Positions 31,512 through 42,288 are shown, counted from the stretch's first letter. The stretch is DNA of 64,000 nt from Lelliottia wanjuensis (GCF_030238365.1 NZ_JASSOT010000065.1:1-64000), one strand, 5' to 3'. Numbers and translations are program-made. The notes: generated by a model from the letters alone, not told the origin.

Positions 31512-32645
31512 TTAATCTAAACGCCGTTTCGTTTTCATCCACGTCAGGCCGATAAACATCACCGCCGACGCCATCAAAAACAGAATATTGATTATCAATA
31601 CCGACGGAATATTCCCCGCCAGGAACAGGCTTTGCAGCGTGTTCACAAAGTAGCGCGCCGGGATGATGTAAGTCACCGCGCGGATAATGGCGGGCATACT
31701 GTCGATCTGGAAAATAAACCCGGACAGCATAATCGACGGCAGAAACGCGGCGTTCAGCGCCACCTGCGCGGCGTTAAACTGGTTGCGGGTGATGGTCGAA
31801 ATCAGCAGGCCCATCCCCAGGGTGCTGAGTAAAAACAGGCTGGTGATGAAAAACAGCAAAATCAGCGAGCCGCGATAGGGCACACCAAGAATAAACACCG
31901 ACACCAGCATGCAGAGCAGCATCGCCAGCATCCCGAGGAAGTAGTAGGGGATAAGCTTGCACAGCAGCAGCTCGACGCGCGTCACCTCCGTGGAGAGCAG
32001 CGCTTCCATGGTGCCGCGCTCCCATTCGCGGGCGATCACCAGCGAGGTGAGGATCGCCCCAATTACGGTCATGATAATGGTTATCGCGCCGGGAATGATA
32101 AAGTGCTGGCTGATGGCGGCGGGGTTAAACCAGTAGCGGGTTTGCACGTCGATCAGCGGCTCAAACTCCTCGCCTCTGTCTTCCGCCCGCTGCATCTGCC
32201 ACAGCTGCCAGATCCCCTCGACGTACCCCTGCACAAAGTTCGCGGTGTTCGGCTCGCTGCCGTCGGTGATCACCTGAATCGGCGCATCGGTACTGGCGCG
32301 CGCCATGTTGGCGGCGAAATCAACGGGGATCACCACCAGGCCGCGAATCTTCCCGGCCTGCATCTTCTGAATCAGCTCCTGGCGGTTATCGCTGATCGTG
32401 GCGTCAATGTAGGGCGAGCCGGTCATGGCGTGGGTGAAATCGAGCGCTTCCTCGCTCTGCTGTTCCAGTAAAATCCCGACCCGCAGCTTGCTGGAGTCGA
32501 GGTTAATCCCGTAGCCAAAGATAAACAGCAGCAGTAGGGGGATGACCACTGCAATCAGCCAACTGCTCGGGTCGCGCACGATTTGCCGCGTCTCTTTGAT
32601 GCACAGGGCGCGCACTCGCCGCCAGGAAATCGCCTTAATGCTCAT
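31512..32645 (-). CDS. ybhS: ABC-2 type exporter permease YbhS
   Basis: Partner of YbhR with the same layout: 377 residues, N-terminal helix near residue 25-45, periplasmic domain to about 170, then five helices and the motif [21 protein letters not shown] near residue 212. It starts inside the end of ybhF (11-base overlap), so translation is coupled to the ATPase. Confidence 0.95.
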   Translation of the reverse strand: MSIKAISWRRVRALCIKETRQIVRDPSSWLIAVVIPLLLLFIFGYGINLDSSKLRVGILLEQQSEEALDFTHAMTGSPYIDATISDNRQELIQKMQAGKIRGLVVIPVDFAANMARASTDAPIQVITDGSEPNTANFVQGYVEGIWQLWQMQRAEDRGEEFEPLIDVQTRYWFNPAAISQHFIIPGAITIIMTVIGAILTSLVIAREWERGTMEALLSTEVTRVELLLCKLIPYYFLGMLAMLLCMLVSVFILGVPYRGSLILLFFITSLFLLSTLGMGLLISTITRNQFNAAQVALNAAFLPSIMLSGFIFQIDSMPAIIRAVTYIIPARYFVNTLQSLFLAGNIPSVLIINILFLMASAVMFIGLTWMKTKRRLD

Positions 32646-34374
32646 GGGCGTGCTCCTTATCCCAGTCGTTAATCAGGGTGATAAACGCCTGCTCCATGGT
32701 CGGATCGGGCTGCTCCTCGTCGGCGGCCTGGGCTTTTAAATCGTCCGGCGTGCCGTGGGCGATGAGCTTCCCACGATAGACCAGCCCGATGCGGTCGCAA
32801 TACTCCGCCTCATCCATAAAGTGGGTGGTGACCATTACGGTGACGCCTTTCTCGACCATGCTATTGATGTGCAGCCAAAACTCCCGGCGGGTGAGGGGAT
32901 CGACGCCGGAAGTCGGTTCGTCGAGAAACAGAATATCTGGCTCGTGCATCAGAGAGCAGGCCAGCGCCAGACGCTGCTTAAAGCCGAGCGGCAGTTCGTC
33001 GGTGGCGTGTGAGGCGATATGGGTCAGGCCAAAAGCATCGCTCATGCGGGCGATTTTCTCGCTCTGCGCCCGCCCGCGCAGGCCGTAGACGCCGGAGAAA
33101 AAGCGCAGGTTCTGCTCAACGGTCAGGTTGCTGTAGAGGGAAAACTTCTGCGCCATATAACCCAGATGCTGGCGCGCTTTGCCGGAGCTGACTTTCAGAT
33201 CCATATCCAGTACCAGCGCTTTGCCGGATGTCGGCACCAGCAGGCCGCACATCATTTTAAAGGTGGTCGATTTCCCGGCGCCGTTCGGGCCCAGCAGACC
33301 AAAAATCTCTCCGCGTTTCACCGCAAAATTGACGTTGTCCGTCGCCGCAAAATCCCCGAACTTTTTGGTTAAGGATTTGGCCTCGATTACCGTTTCACCG
33401 GGCGTGCCTTCTACGGTGTGCAAAATCGCGCCCAGCGGCGATTCGGAGGTACTCGCCCCGCCGAGCAGGTCGATAAAGGCATCTTCGAAGCGCGGGGCGG
33501 TCTCGTCGATCTCAATCTGAGGCATGCCCTGCGCCTGGCGAATGTCTTCCGCGGTGGCCTCTTTTTTGAGGATCACGCGCACCGAACGCCCCTGAATCAT
33601 CCCGTCGCTGACCTGCGTGAGTTTCAGTACCCGCTGTAACAGCTTGCGGTTGGTCTCATCCGGGCTGTGCAGCAGGAAACAGCGCCCGGCCATCTGCTGC
33701 GTCAGCGCCGTCGGTTCGCCCTGATAGAGCAGCTCACCTTCGTTCATCAGCAGCACGTCGCGGCACTGTTCGGCCTCGTCGAGATAGGAGGTGCTCCAGA
33801 GGATCAGCATTCCGTCCCCGGCCAGCTCGTGGACCATCTGCCACAGTTCGCGGCGAGAGATCGGGTCGACGCCGACGCCGGGCTCATCCAGCAGCAGCAC
33901 TTTCGGCTCGCCGACCAGCGTGCAGGCCAGGCCCAGCTTTTGCTTCATCCCGCCGGAGAGCTTACCCGCCAGCCGGTCGGTGAACGGCCCGAGCGAGGTA
34001 AATTCCAGCAGTCGGGCAAAGGTTTTCTCGCGGACTTCGCCGGTGACGCTGCGCAGATCGGCGTACAGCGTCAGGTTTTCCATCACCGTCAGATCTTCGT
34101 ACAGGCCAAATTTCTGCGGCATGTAACCGAGCATGGCGTGCAGCTCGCTGTCGTTTTTGATCGGATCAAGCCCCAGCACGCTGGCCGTGCCTTCATCAGG
34201 TTTGAGCAATCCGGCGAGCATGCGCATCAGCGTGGTTTTGCCTGCGCCATCGGGCCCGACCAGGCCGGTGACGTAGCCTTTTTGCAATGTACAGTTCAGC
34301 GGTGCGACGGCGGGTTTATCCATGCCCGCAAAGCGTTTCACCAGATTATTGAGCTGGATAACCGCATCATTCAT
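32635..34374 (-). CDS. ybhF: ABC exporter ATPase with two nucleotide-binding domains, YbhF
   Basis: YbhF fuses two ABC ATPase domains. Domain 1 has GPDGAGKTT near residue 37 and LSGGMKQ near 139; domain 2 has GPNGAGKST near 360 and a weaker signature PLGFKQR near 459, with [12 protein letters not shown]alker B. The ATG at 34374 ([15 protein letters not shown]) gives 579 residues as in E. coli; an upstream start at 34386 is less likely. It overlaps ybhG by eight bases. Confidence 0.95.
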   Translation of the reverse strand: MNDAVIQLNNLVKRFAGMDKPAVAPLNCTLQKGYVTGLVGPDGAGKTTLMRMLAGLLKPDEGTASVLGLDPIKNDSELHAMLGYMPQKFGLYEDLTVMENLTLYADLRSVTGEVREKTFARLLEFTSLGPFTDRLAGKLSGGMKQKLGLACTLVGEPKVLLLDEPGVGVDPISRRELWQMVHELAGDGMLILWSTSYLDEAEQCRDVLLMNEGELLYQGEPTALTQQMAGRCFLLHSPDETNRKLLQRVLKLTQVSDGMIQGRSVRVILKKEATAEDIRQAQGMPQIEIDETAPRFEDAFIDLLGGASTSESPLGAILHTVEGTPGETVIEAKSLTKKFGDFAATDNVNFAVKRGEIFGLLGPNGAGKSTTFKMMCGLLVPTSGKALVLDMDLKVSSGKARQHLGYMAQKFSLYSNLTVEQNLRFFSGVYGLRGRAQSEKIARMSDAFGLTHIASHATDELPLGFKQRLALACSLMHEPDILFLDEPTSGVDPLTRREFWLHINSMVEKGVTVMVTTHFMDEAEYCDRIGLVYRGKLIAHGTPDDLKAQAADEEQPDPTMEQAFITLINDWDKEHAHEH

Positions 34375-35362
34375 GTCGGTCCCCATCGTTGAATTTCACG
34401 GTAATCGGCATCCCCTGACGCAGCGCGTCATCGGCGTCGGTGACGATAATGCGCAGGCGATAGACGAGGTCGGTGCGCAGATCCGGCGTTTCAACGGTTT
34501 TTGGCGTGAACTCGGCGGTCGGGGAGACAAACCCGACTTTCCCGTGGTACGGCTTATCGGGCCGTCCGTCGGTGTAGAGCAGTAGCTCGCGTCCCGGCTG
34601 GGCCTGATTCAGATTCGGTTCATCAATGTATGCGCGCACCCACACCGGGCGGGTGAGGGAGAGCGTCAGCACGGTGCTGCCTGCGCTCAGCATGCTGCCG
34701 GGTTCAACCGCGCGGGTCATCAGCGTGCCGTTGGACGGGGCGACCAGCGTCGTGTCGTGCAGATCCAGCTCGGCCTGTGCCAGCTGCGCCTGAGCCTGTT
34801 CAAGATTCGCTTTCGCCTGGGCGATATCCTGCGGACGGTTCCCGGTGCGGTACTGGCTTAACTTATCCTGGGCTGATTTCAGCGTCGCCTGAGCCTGATC
34901 GCGCGAGGAGCGGGCGTTTTCCAGGTCGTTCGCCGAGATGGTGCGGCTTTTCCACAGCCCCTGCTGGCGGTTGTAGAAGTTCTGCGCGTAATCGAATGCA
35001 GCCTGCGCCTGTTTCACCGCGGCGGCGGCTTGCGCCACTTCCTCGTCGCGATAGCCTGCCAGCATCAGGTCATACTGCGCCTGAGCAACCGACACGCTGG
35101 CTTTGGCCTGCATCAGCGCATTTTTATACGGGGCTTGATCCAACTGGCCTAAGGTCTGACCGGCGTTGATCGTATCGCCTTCGTCCACGGTAAGGGACTC
35201 CAGCCGCCCGCCGACGCGGAAGCTCATATTCAGCGTGCGAATATCCACGTTACCGTAGAGCGTCAGGCCGCGATCCTGCTGGCTCTGATACCACAGCCAG
35301 CCGCCGATCCCGGCTGCCAGCACAACAACCACCGCCAGGATGGCGACGACAGGTTTTTTCAT
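34367..35362 (-). CDS. ybhG: HlyD-family periplasmic adaptor YbhG
   Basis: YbhG links the YbhFSR exporter to an outer-membrane channel. The 331-residue protein has an N-terminal membrane anchor (about 5-22), a biotinyl-lipoyl half near residue 40-75, a long alpha-helical hairpin rich in Ala, Gln and Lys (about 80-205), then barrel domains. It overlaps cecR by four bases (ATGA) and ybhF by eight. Confidence 0.95.
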   Translation of the reverse strand: MKKPVVAILAVVVVLAAGIGGWLWYQSQQDRGLTLYGNVDIRTLNMSFRVGGRLESLTVDEGDTINAGQTLGQLDQAPYKNALMQAKASVSVAQAQYDLMLAGYRDEEVAQAAAAVKQAQAAFDYAQNFYNRQQGLWKSRTISANDLENARSSRDQAQATLKSAQDKLSQYRTGNRPQDIAQAKANLEQAQAQLAQAELDLHDTTLVAPSNGTLMTRAVEPGSMLSAGSTVLTLSLTRPVWVRAYIDEPNLNQAQPGRELLLYTDGRPDKPYHGKVGFVSPTAEFTPKTVETPDLRTDLVYRLRIIVTDADDALRQGMPITVKFNDGDRHE

Positions 35363-36036
35363 GACTCCAGGCTCCTTTGCGTTAAACCTTGCAGGATCAG
35401 GTCGAGATGACAGGTGATGACCTGACTAATCTGCGCGGATTTTTCCTCATCGAATTGTGTCCAGCCCGTGCGCAGCAGGATGGTCTCCCGGCCCAGACGA
35501 AAAGCAAGCACTTCGCCGAGCAGCGCATGGGTATGCAAAATGGTCTGTGTGTCGTTCGCGTCGCGCCCGGTGTAGGCCGCAATCAGGTGCGTCAGATGGG
35601 TGTGCATCGGGGCAATTACCTGATCGTGGACTCGCTGATAGGCGGCGGTCGGCGAGAGTTGCTCGCGTGAGATAAACTTACTCAGGTTCAGCGTATCGTC
35701 GTGGGTGAGCAGGGCGATCATGTTGTTGCAGGCGTTCAGGATAAGCTGGCGGATGGCGGCGCGATCCGGTGACGGCTCGCTCAGCAGCGCGGTGGCGGCG
35801 GCTACCTGATCGTGAAAACGACTGCCGATGAAATCGGCGATCCACTGGGCGCAGGCGAGATACAAATCTTCCTTCGAGCCAAAATAGTAGGTGATGGCGG
35901 CGATGTTCTGCCCGGCCTGCGCGGCGATATCCCGGGTGGTGGCGTGCAGGCCATACTCGCCGAACTGGGCCAGTGCGGCGGCAATCAGCTGGCTTTTCGC
36001 CTGTTCACCTTTGGTAGTCGTCGGAGTTGGATTCAT
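35359..36036 (-). CDS. cecR: TetR-family regulator CecR
   Basis: CecR (YbiH), 225 residues, controls the ybhGFSR operon and rhlE in E. coli and affects sensitivity to cefoperazone and chloramphenicol. The N-terminal helix-turn-helix (about residues 30-52, [20 protein letters not shown]) is typical of TetR; the C-terminal ligand domain is of the CecR type. First gene of cecR-ybhGFSR and divergent from rhlE, with a perfect palindrome between them. Confidence 0.95.
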   Translation of the reverse strand: MNPTPTTTKGEQAKSQLIAAALAQFGEYGLHATTRDIAAQAGQNIAAITYYFGSKEDLYLACAQWIADFIGSRFHDQVAAATALLSEPSPDRAAIRQLILNACNNMIALLTHDDTLNLSKFISREQLSPTAAYQRVHDQVIAPMHTHLTHLIAAYTGRDANDTQTILHTHALLGEVLAFRLGRETILLRTGWTQFDEEKSAQISQVITCHLDLILQGLTQRSLES

Positions 36037-36050
36037 GGCGTCATTAAAAA

Positions 36051-36070
36051 TTAATCAATCGATTGATTAA
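36051..36070. promoter_or_regulatory. Palindromic operator for CecR
   Basis: TTAATCAATCGATTGATTAA is a perfect 20-bp palindrome 14 bp from the cecR start, in the region shared with rhlE. Perfect dyads of this length in this place are typical TetR operators; assignment to CecR is by position. Confidence 0.8.
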
Positions 36071-36269
36071 GATTATGATTAAATTTTCACCTTGTCCAGT
36101 CGGGGTGGAGCAATATTTCGCTGATGAATCGCAGAGGGATATTTTATGCGCCATGTCACAAAACCTGCTACACTCCGCTGCTTCGCGACATTGTGGTTTT
36201 TGTCCTACTCGTTTCGTCTTATCTCCCTGAAAACTACACCTGTGACGGTCGGGGCGGTTCGGAGTTTTT

Positions 36270-37664
36270 ATGTCTTTTGATACCCTTGGCCTGAACCCTG
36301 AAATTCTGCGCGCTGTTGCAGAGCAGGGCTACGTTGAGCCAACCCCAATCCAGCAGCAGGCGATCCCTGCGGTGCTGGAAGGCCGTGACCTGATGGCCAG
36401 TGCCCAGACCGGCACCGGTAAAACCGCAGGCTTCACGCTGCCGCTGCTGCAGCGTCTGGTTCAGAAAGAGCCGCACGCCAAAGGCCGTCGCCCGGTACGC
36501 GCGCTGATCCTGACCCCCACCCGTGAACTTGCCGCGCAGATCGGCGAGAACGTGCGTGAATACAGCCGTTATCTCGACATCCGCTCGCTGGTGGTTTTCG
36601 GCGGCGTGAGCATTAATCCACAGATGATGAAGCTGCGCAGCGGCGTTGACGTTTTAGTCGCCACGCCGGGCCGTCTGCTGGATCTGGAACATCAGAATGC
36701 GGTCAAACTGGATCAGGTTGAAATCCTGGTGCTGGATGAAGCGGACCGTATGCTGGACATGGGCTTTATCCATGATATTCGTCGCGTGCTGGCAAAACTG
36801 CCTGCGCGTCGTCAGAATCTGCTGTTCTCCGCCACCTTCTCTGATGAGATCAAAGGCCTGGCGGAAAAACTGCTGCGTAACCCGCTGGAAATCGAAGTGG
36901 CGCGTCGCAACACCGCCTCTGAGCAAATCACCCAGCACGTTCACTTCGTTGATAAGAAGCGTAAGCGGGAACTGCTCTCCCAGATGATTGGCGAAGGCAA
37001 CTGGCAGCAGGTGCTGGTCTTTACCCGTACCAAACACGGCGCTAACCACCTGGCAGAACAGCTGAACAAAGATGGCATCCGCAGTGCGGCCATCCACGGC
37101 AACAAGAGCCAGGGGGCACGTACCCGTGCGCTGGCTGATTTCAAATCGGGCGACATTCGCGTGCTGGTGGCGACGGATATCGCCGCGCGCGGTCTCGACA
37201 TTGAAGAGCTGCCGCACGTGGTGAACTACGAGCTGCCGAACGTCCCGGAAGATTACGTTCACCGTATCGGTCGTACTGGCCGTGCGGCGGCCACCGGTGA
37301 AGCGCTCTCTCTGGTTTGCGTCGATGAACACAAACTGCTGCACGACATCGAACGTCTGCTGAAAAAAGAGATCCCACGCATTGCCCTCGAAGGCTATGAA
37401 GTGGATGCTTCCATCAAAGCGGAGCCGATCCAGAATGGTCGCCAGCAGCGTGGCGGCGGCGGTGGTCGTGGACAGGGCGCAGGCGGTCGTAGCCAACAGC
37501 CGCGCCGTTCAGAAGGTGGCGCACCGAAAGCCGCAGCCAAACCGCCGCGTCGCACCGGTGATGCCAAACCCGCCGGGGAAAACCCATGGCGCAGCGGGGA
37601 AGCGAAACCCGCAGGTGAAGGCCAACGCCGACGCCGCCCGCGTAAACCTGCTTCAGCGCAGTAA
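36270..37664 (+). CDS. rhlE: ATP-dependent RNA helicase RhlE
   Basis: A 464-residue DEAD-box helicase acting in ribosome assembly and RNA turnover. Motifs in order: Q motif near residue 25, [10 protein letters not shown] near 45, PTRELA near 85, LDEADRMLD near 153, FSATFS near 185 and HRIGRTGRA near 330. After about residue 385 the tail is low-complexity, rich in Gly, Arg, Pro and Lys, and repeats the pattern G(D/E)AKPAGE. In E. coli rhlE is under CecR control. Confidence 0.96.
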   Translation: MSFDTLGLNPEILRAVAEQGYVEPTPIQQQAIPAVLEGRDLMASAQTGTGKTAGFTLPLLQRLVQKEPHAKGRRPVRALILTPTRELAAQIGENVREYSRYLDIRSLVVFGGVSINPQMMKLRSGVDVLVATPGRLLDLEHQNAVKLDQVEILVLDEADRMLDMGFIHDIRRVLAKLPARRQNLLFSATFSDEIKGLAEKLLRNPLEIEVARRNTASEQITQHVHFVDKKRKRELLSQMIGEGNWQQVLVFTRTKHGANHLAEQLNKDGIRSAAIHGNKSQGARTRALADFKSGDIRVLVATDIAARGLDIEELPHVVNYELPNVPEDYVHRIGRTGRAAATGEALSLVCVDEHKLLHDIERLLKKEIPRIALEGYEVDASIKAEPIQNGRQQRGGGGGRGQGAGGRSQQPRRSEGGAPKAAAKPPRRTGDAKPAGENPWRSGEAKPAGEGQRRRRPRKPASAQ

Positions 37665-37668
37665 TCTG

Positions 37669-37700
37669 GAAGCCCGGCCGTAAAGCCGGGCTTTTCTTTT
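37669..37700 (+). terminator. rhlE terminator
   Basis: AGCCCGGC and GCCGGGCT arms (37671-37692) are followed by TTTTCTTTTT. Confidence 0.9.
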
Positions 37701-37727
37701 TGCGACAACCCCGCGAACGTGCCACAA

Positions 37728-37747
37728 TAGTGGCTGTTTATACAGTA
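37728..37747. promoter_or_regulatory. LexA box of dinG
   Basis: TAGTGGCTGTTTATACAGTA matches the SOS consensus at the right half and differs at one outer base on the left, like the known asymmetric E. coli dinG operator. Confidence 0.82.
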
Positions 37748-37761
37748 TTTCAGGTTCCCCG

Positions 37762-39939
37762 ATGGCTTTAACCGCTGCGCTCAAAGCGCAAATTGCCGCC
37801 TGGTATAAGGCGTTGCAACAGCAGATCCCCGACTTTATTCCCCGAGCCCCGCAGCGGCAGATGATTGCCGATGTGGCGAAGACGCTCGCCGGGGACGACG
37901 GACGGCATCTGGCGATTGAAGCCCCGACCGGCGTCGGGAAAACCCTCTCCTATTTAATTCCTGGCATTGCGATTGCTCGCGAAGAGCAAAAAACGCTGGT
38001 GGTCAGCACCGCCAACGTGGCCTTGCAGGATCAGATCTACAGCAAAGACCTGCCGCTGCTGCGCAAAATCATCCCTGAGCTGCGCTTCACCGCCGCGTTT
38101 GGGCGCGGGCGTTACGTCTGCCCGCGCAATCTGGCGGGGCTTGCCAGCACCGAAGCGACCCAGCAGGATCTGCTGGCGTTCCTCGACGATGACCTCACGC
38201 CAAACAACAAAGCCGAGCAGGAGCTGTGCGCGAAGCTTAAAGTCGATCTCGACGGCTACAAGTGGGACGGCCTGCGCGATCACACGGACAAAGCCATCAG
38301 CGATGACCTGTGGCGACGACTGAGCACCGATAAAGCCAGCTGTCTGAACCGCAACTGCCATTACTACCGCGAATGTCCGTTCTTCGTCGCGCGTCGTGAA
38401 ATTCAGGAAGCGGAAGTGGTGGTGGCTAACCACGCGCTGGTAATGGCGGCGCTCGAGAGCGAATCGGTCCTGCCGGACCCGAAAAATCTCTTACTGGTCC
38501 TCGATGAAGGACACCATCTGCCGGACGTGGCGCGCGATGCCTTAGAAATGAGCGCGGAGATCACCGCCCCGTGGTTTCGTCTGCAGCTCGATCTGTTCTG
38601 CAAACTCATTGCCACCTGCATGGAACAGTTCCGCCCCAAAACCACGCCGCCGCTGGCGGTGCCTGAGCGATTGAGTGCCCATTGCGAAGAGATCTACGCG
38701 TTAATCGCCTCGCTGAACACCATTCTCGATCTCTATCTGCCTGCGACTCAGGAGGCCGAACATCGTTTTGCGATGGGCGAACTGCCGGAGGAGATCATGG
38801 AGATCTGCAAACAGCTGGCGAAGCATCTGGAAAAACTGCGCGGGCTGGCTGAGATGTTCCTCAACGATCTCAGCGAAAAAACCGGCACCCATGACGTGGT
38901 GCGCGTGCATCGCGTGCTGCTGCAGATGAACCGCGCACTGAGCATGTTTGAGAGCCAAAGCAAGCTGTGGCGGCTGGCGTCGATGGCTCAGGCCTCCGGC
39001 GCGCCGGTCACCAAATGGGCGACGCGGGACGCCAAAGACGGACAAATTCATCTCTACTTCCACTGCGTGGGCATTCGCGTCAGCGATCAGCTGGAGAAGC
39101 TCATCTGGCGCAGCGTGCCGCACGTGATCGTCACCTCCGCGACGTTGCGCTCCCTGAACAGCTTCTCGCGTTTGCAGGAGATGAGCGGTCTGAAAGAGAA
39201 AGCGGGCGACCGTTTTGTCTCACTGGATTCGCCGTTTAACCACTGCGAGCAGGGCAAACTGGTGATCCCAAAAATGCAGCACGAGCCGCTGATGGAGCAC
39301 GAAGAGCAGCACATTGCCGAAATGGCCGCCTATTTCCGCGAGCAGGTCGAGAGCAAAAAATATCCCGGCATGCTGGTGCTGTTCGCCAGCAACCGCGCGA
39401 TGCAGCTGTTTTTAACCTATGTCACTGACCTGCGTCTGTTGCTGCTCGTGCAGGGCGATCAGCCGCGCTATCGACTGGTGGAAACCCATCGCAAGCGCAT
39501 CGACGGCGGCGAGCGCAGCGTGCTCGTCGGCTTGCAGTCTTTTGCAGAAGGTCTGGATCTGAAGGGCGATTACCTGACGCAGGTGCATATCCATAAAATC
39601 GCCTTCCCGCCGATCGACAGCCCGGTGGTGATCACCGAAGGCGAGTGGCTCAAAAGCCTCAACCGCTATCCGTTCGAAGTGCAAAGCCTGCCCGCGGCGT
39701 CATTCAACCTGATTCAGCAGGTGGGGCGACTGATCCGTAGCCACGGTTGCTGGGGCGAAATCGTCATTTATGATCGACGTCTGCTGACCAAAAACTACGG
39801 CCAGCGCCTGCTCAACGCGCTGCCGGTATTCCCGATCGAGCAGCCCGACGTGCCGGAAGTGACAAAGCGTCCGACGAAAGTGGTGGCGGCGCGGAAAAAA
39901 GCGCCCGGCGCGAGACGGCGTAGTCCCGGCAGAAAATAA
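37762..39939 (+). CDS. dinG: SOS-induced ATP-dependent DNA helicase DinG
   Basis: DinG is a 5'-3' XPD-like iron-sulfur helicase that unwinds R-loops and helps replication pass transcription complexes. At 725 residues it is slightly longer than the E. coli 716, with extra basic C-terminal residues. Walker A EAPTGVGKT is near residue 53, the cluster cysteines include C120 and the C-N3-C-type group in SCLNRNCHYYREC near 195-205, and the DEAH-like box reads DEGHH near 248. A LexA box precedes it by 15 bp. Confidence 0.96.
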   Translation: MALTAALKAQIAAWYKALQQQIPDFIPRAPQRQMIADVAKTLAGDDGRHLAIEAPTGVGKTLSYLIPGIAIAREEQKTLVVSTANVALQDQIYSKDLPLLRKIIPELRFTAAFGRGRYVCPRNLAGLASTEATQQDLLAFLDDDLTPNNKAEQELCAKLKVDLDGYKWDGLRDHTDKAISDDLWRRLSTDKASCLNRNCHYYRECPFFVARREIQEAEVVVANHALVMAALESESVLPDPKNLLLVLDEGHHLPDVARDALEMSAEITAPWFRLQLDLFCKLIATCMEQFRPKTTPPLAVPERLSAHCEEIYALIASLNTILDLYLPATQEAEHRFAMGELPEEIMEICKQLAKHLEKLRGLAEMFLNDLSEKTGTHDVVRVHRVLLQMNRALSMFESQSKLWRLASMAQASGAPVTKWATRDAKDGQIHLYFHCVGIRVSDQLEKLIWRSVPHVIVTSATLRSLNSFSRLQEMSGLKEKAGDRFVSLDSPFNHCEQGKLVIPKMQHEPLMEHEEQHIAEMAAYFREQVESKKYPGMLVLFASNRAMQLFLTYVTDLRLLLLVQGDQPRYRLVETHRKRIDGGERSVLVGLQSFAEGLDLKGDYLTQVHIHKIAFPPIDSPVVITEGEWLKSLNRYPFEVQSLPAASFNLIQQVGRLIRSHGCWGEIVIYDRRLLTKNYGQRLLNALPVFPIEQPDVPEVTKRPTKVVAARKKAPGARRRSPGRK

Positions 39940-40005
39940 GCAACACTATCGTTGATGGCTTTATCAGGGCTATAGTGTGTCTATGATGTTGCCAGGAGAA
40001 ATGTC

Positions 40006-40971
40006 GTGGATTATCGCAAAATTATCAAAGAGGTAGGACGTGGGAAAAATCACGCCCGCGATCTGGATCAGGAAACCGCCCGCGCGCTGTACACCCACAT
40101 GCTGAACGGCGATGTGCCGGAGCTGGAGATGGGCGGCATCTTAATTGCCCTGCGCATTAAAGGCGAAGGCGAAGCGGAGATGCGCGGGTTTTACGAGGCG
40201 ATGCAGGCGCAAACCCTGCAACTGACACCGCCCGTCGCAAAGCCGATGCCGATTGTGATCCCGACCTATAACGGAGCGCGCAAACAGGCGAATCTCACGC
40301 CGTTGCTGGCGGTACTGCTCAACAAGCTGGGCTTTCCGGTGGTGGTGCACGGCGTCAGCGCCGATCCGACGCGCGTACTGACAGAAACCATATTTGAATT
40401 AATGGGCATTGCGCCCACTCTCCATGCCGGTCAGGCACAGGCCAAACTCGAAGGTCATCACCCGGTCTATATTCCGGTCAGCGCACTCTGTCCGCCGCTC
40501 GAAAAACAGCTGGATATGCGCTGGCGGATGGGCGTGCGTAACAGTGCGCATACTCTGGCAAAACTGGCGACGCCGTTTGCGGAAGATGCTGCGCTGCGTC
40601 TGTCGAGCGTTTCACACCCTGAATATGTCACTCGCGTGGCGGGTTTCTTCGCCGATATTGGCGGTAAAGGGCTGCTGATGCACGGCACCGAAGGCGAAGC
40701 CTACGCCAATCCGCAGCGCTGTCCGCAGATGACGCTGATCGACAAGCAGGGCACTCGTGTGGTGCTCGAGCGCGGTGAAGAGCCGCAGGGCGAATTGGTG
40801 CTCCCGACGGCGAAAGATGCTGAAACCACCGCCCGCTGGACCGAGCGCTGTCTCGCCGGAATTGAGCCGGTACCGCATTCACTGAAGCTACAGATGGCGT
40901 GCTGTCTGATGGCGACAGGGGAGACGGATTCCGTTGAGGCGGGGCTGGCGCGCGTAGCGCAGTATTTTTAG
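40006..40971 (+). CDS. ybiB: YbiB, TrpD2-type nucleic-acid-binding protein
   Basis: A 321-residue protein of the glycosyltransferase family 3 fold, homologous to anthranilate phosphoribosyltransferase but lacking that activity; E. coli YbiB binds DNA and RNA in a SOS-linked context. The N-terminal GT helical domain (MDYRKIIKEVGRGKNHARDL) and central PTYNGARKQANLTPLLA region are clear. AGGAGAAATGTC precedes the ATG. In E. coli it is co-induced with dinG by SOS, and the 66-bp gap here has no terminator. Confidence 0.93.
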   Translation: MDYRKIIKEVGRGKNHARDLDQETARALYTHMLNGDVPELEMGGILIALRIKGEGEAEMRGFYEAMQAQTLQLTPPVAKPMPIVIPTYNGARKQANLTPLLAVLLNKLGFPVVVHGVSADPTRVLTETIFELMGIAPTLHAGQAQAKLEGHHPVYIPVSALCPPLEKQLDMRWRMGVRNSAHTLAKLATPFAEDAALRLSSVSHPEYVTRVAGFFADIGGKGLLMHGTEGEAYANPQRCPQMTLIDKQGTRVVLERGEEPQGELVLPTAKDAETTARWTERCLAGIEPVPHSLKLQMACCLMATGETDSVEAGLARVAQYF

Positions 40972-40973
40972 AT

Positions 40974-41005
40974 AAAAAAAAGCCCGTCCGGTGAGGACGG
41001 GCAAA
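40974..41005 (-). terminator. ybiJ terminator
   Basis: Arms GCCCGTCC and GGACGGGC flank GGTGA; on the minus strand the stem is followed by eight T, so it ends ybiJ. On the plus strand the following sequence has few T. Confidence 0.85.
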
Positions 41006-41088
41006 CAAAGGGTAACAACAACAGGGTCAATGAGGGTTGGAGCAACTCGCCAGAGGGTGTAGCGAGCGATGGAGCATAATCCGTTGGG

Positions 41089-41349
41089 TTATTTGTAGAT
41101 AACCGCAGTACCGCTAAGTTTGTTGTTGGTGTTAGCAGAGGTGATGGTGTATCCGCTTGCACCCGCAGCTGACGCTTTCTCAGCCAGTTTTGCTTCCAGA
41201 CCGTCCAGCGTGGTCGCGCCTTCTGCACTCACCACACCGATTTTATTCATATTCTGCGCCTGAGCAGAAGTTACAGATTCCGCAGCGAATGCGCCAAATG
41301 ACAGAGCAGACAGGGCAACAGCGGCAACAGCATATTTGATGGTTTTCAT
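41089..41349 (-). CDS. ybiJ: YhcN/DUF1471-family periplasmic protein YbiJ
   Basis: An 86-residue secreted protein, the E. coli YbiJ length, with a signal peptide ending AFA at residue 22 and the DUF1471 (BhsA/McbA/YhcN) fold, seen in NKIGVVSAEGATTLDGLEAKLAEKA and the closing GTAVIYK. The family is tied to stress and biofilm responses; this member has no known role. The start is the ATG at 41349; the frame extends to 41460 without family likeness. A minus-strand terminator follows. Confidence 0.93.
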   Translation of the reverse strand: MKTIKYAVAAVALSALSFGAFAAESVTSAQAQNMNKIGVVSAEGATTLDGLEAKLAEKASAAGASGYTITSANTNNKLSGTAVIYK

Positions 41350-41634
41350 AGTTAATCTCTCGCAGGTTATTCTGTTAAGGGGACGATGTTCCGTCGATGT
41401 GATAAGTATCACGGTTTTTCGCGAAAGATAAAATCGAAGAGAATTGACAGCGTTGCTCAAAAAAATTGAATGACAAATAACTTATTGATTATTAATAAAT
41501 TCAGAGAACCGTTTTACAGTTCTTGTCGCTTCGCTTTACAGACGAGGTGAAGAGGGCACGTTTTGCCACGCGATGTTGAAAAAAGCGTGAGCGTAAAGCT
41601 AACTGCTTGCCGCTTCGGTTTAGGTAAAGAAGAG

Positions 41635-41901
41635 TCAACGTAGCTGGCTGTCTTTAGATCCTCTGCGATTATATCCTGAGTGTGAAGTATTTTTTGAATC
41701 TTTATTCTGCTGACAGGTAATGCAAAGCCGCACGCCTGGCATGGCTTTACGTCGTGCCTCAGGGATAGGCTCGCCACACTCTTCGCACTCGACCAAACTT
41801 TCACCCTGCGGTAAATCGCTGCGAACGCGTGCAACAGCATCTTCAATCGTACTGTTGATCTGTTCGTTCACTGCATCGTCATTAGCCCAACCGGATGCCA
41901 T
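41635..41901 (-). CDS. ybiI: DksA/TraR-type C4 zinc-finger protein YbiI
   Basis: An 88-residue protein with the zinc-finger CEECGEPIPEARRKAMPGVRLCITCQ (cysteines near 38, 41, 59, 62), as in DksA and TraR. It resembles E. coli YbiI and may bind RNA polymerase in the secondary channel, but it lacks the long coiled coil of DksA, so this is uncertain. The 285-bp gap to ybiJ holds no further gene. Confidence 0.9.
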   Translation of the reverse strand: MASGWANDDAVNEQINSTIEDAVARVRSDLPQGESLVECEECGEPIPEARRKAMPGVRLCITCQQNKDSKNTSHSGYNRRGSKDSQLR

Positions 41902-42021
41902 ATCCGTCTCCTGATAAGTAGAAGCACATAGTATGAATATGGGGTTAAAAAACGCACAGTCAAGAAGAGGGGGGGATAAAGCACTGCACCTGTTGGGCAG
42001 ATGCAGCGGGTGTGCGGGGAA

Positions 42022-42288
42022 CTATTTGTAGATGGTGGCTGTGCCGAACATATGATTGTCGCCGCTCGCGGATTCAACAACGAACCCTTTTGCCCCTTGT
42101 TCACGGGCTTTTTCTGCCAGCTTATGCTGGAGATCATCCAGATTGGCGGCCCCGGTGGCGGAGACGGTTCCGGCAGGGCGAAGCTGGCTGGTGTCGTTTT
42201 CGGCCGTCAGGGACTGAACGGACCATGCGGGAAACGATGCAGCGGCCAGGGCGCCAGCGGCAACGATGAGAGTCAGGTATTTTTTCAT
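42022..42288 (-). CDS. Second YhcN/DUF1471-family secreted protein
   Basis: An 88-residue paralogue-like relative of YbiJ. The signal peptide (MKKYLTLIVAAGALAAAS) is cut near residue 22-23 after AWS. The mature part has GTVSATGAANLDDLQHKLAEKA and ends GTATIYK, the family signature. The ATG at 42288 is eight bases after GAGG; a GTG two codons upstream is less likely. It lies upstream of ybiI on the same strand, a layout I do not recall from E. coli K-12. Confidence 0.88.
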   Translation of the reverse strand: MKKYLTLIVAAGALAAASFPAWSVQSLTAENDTSQLRPAGTVSATGAANLDDLQHKLAEKAREQGAKGFVVESASGDNHMFGTATIYK

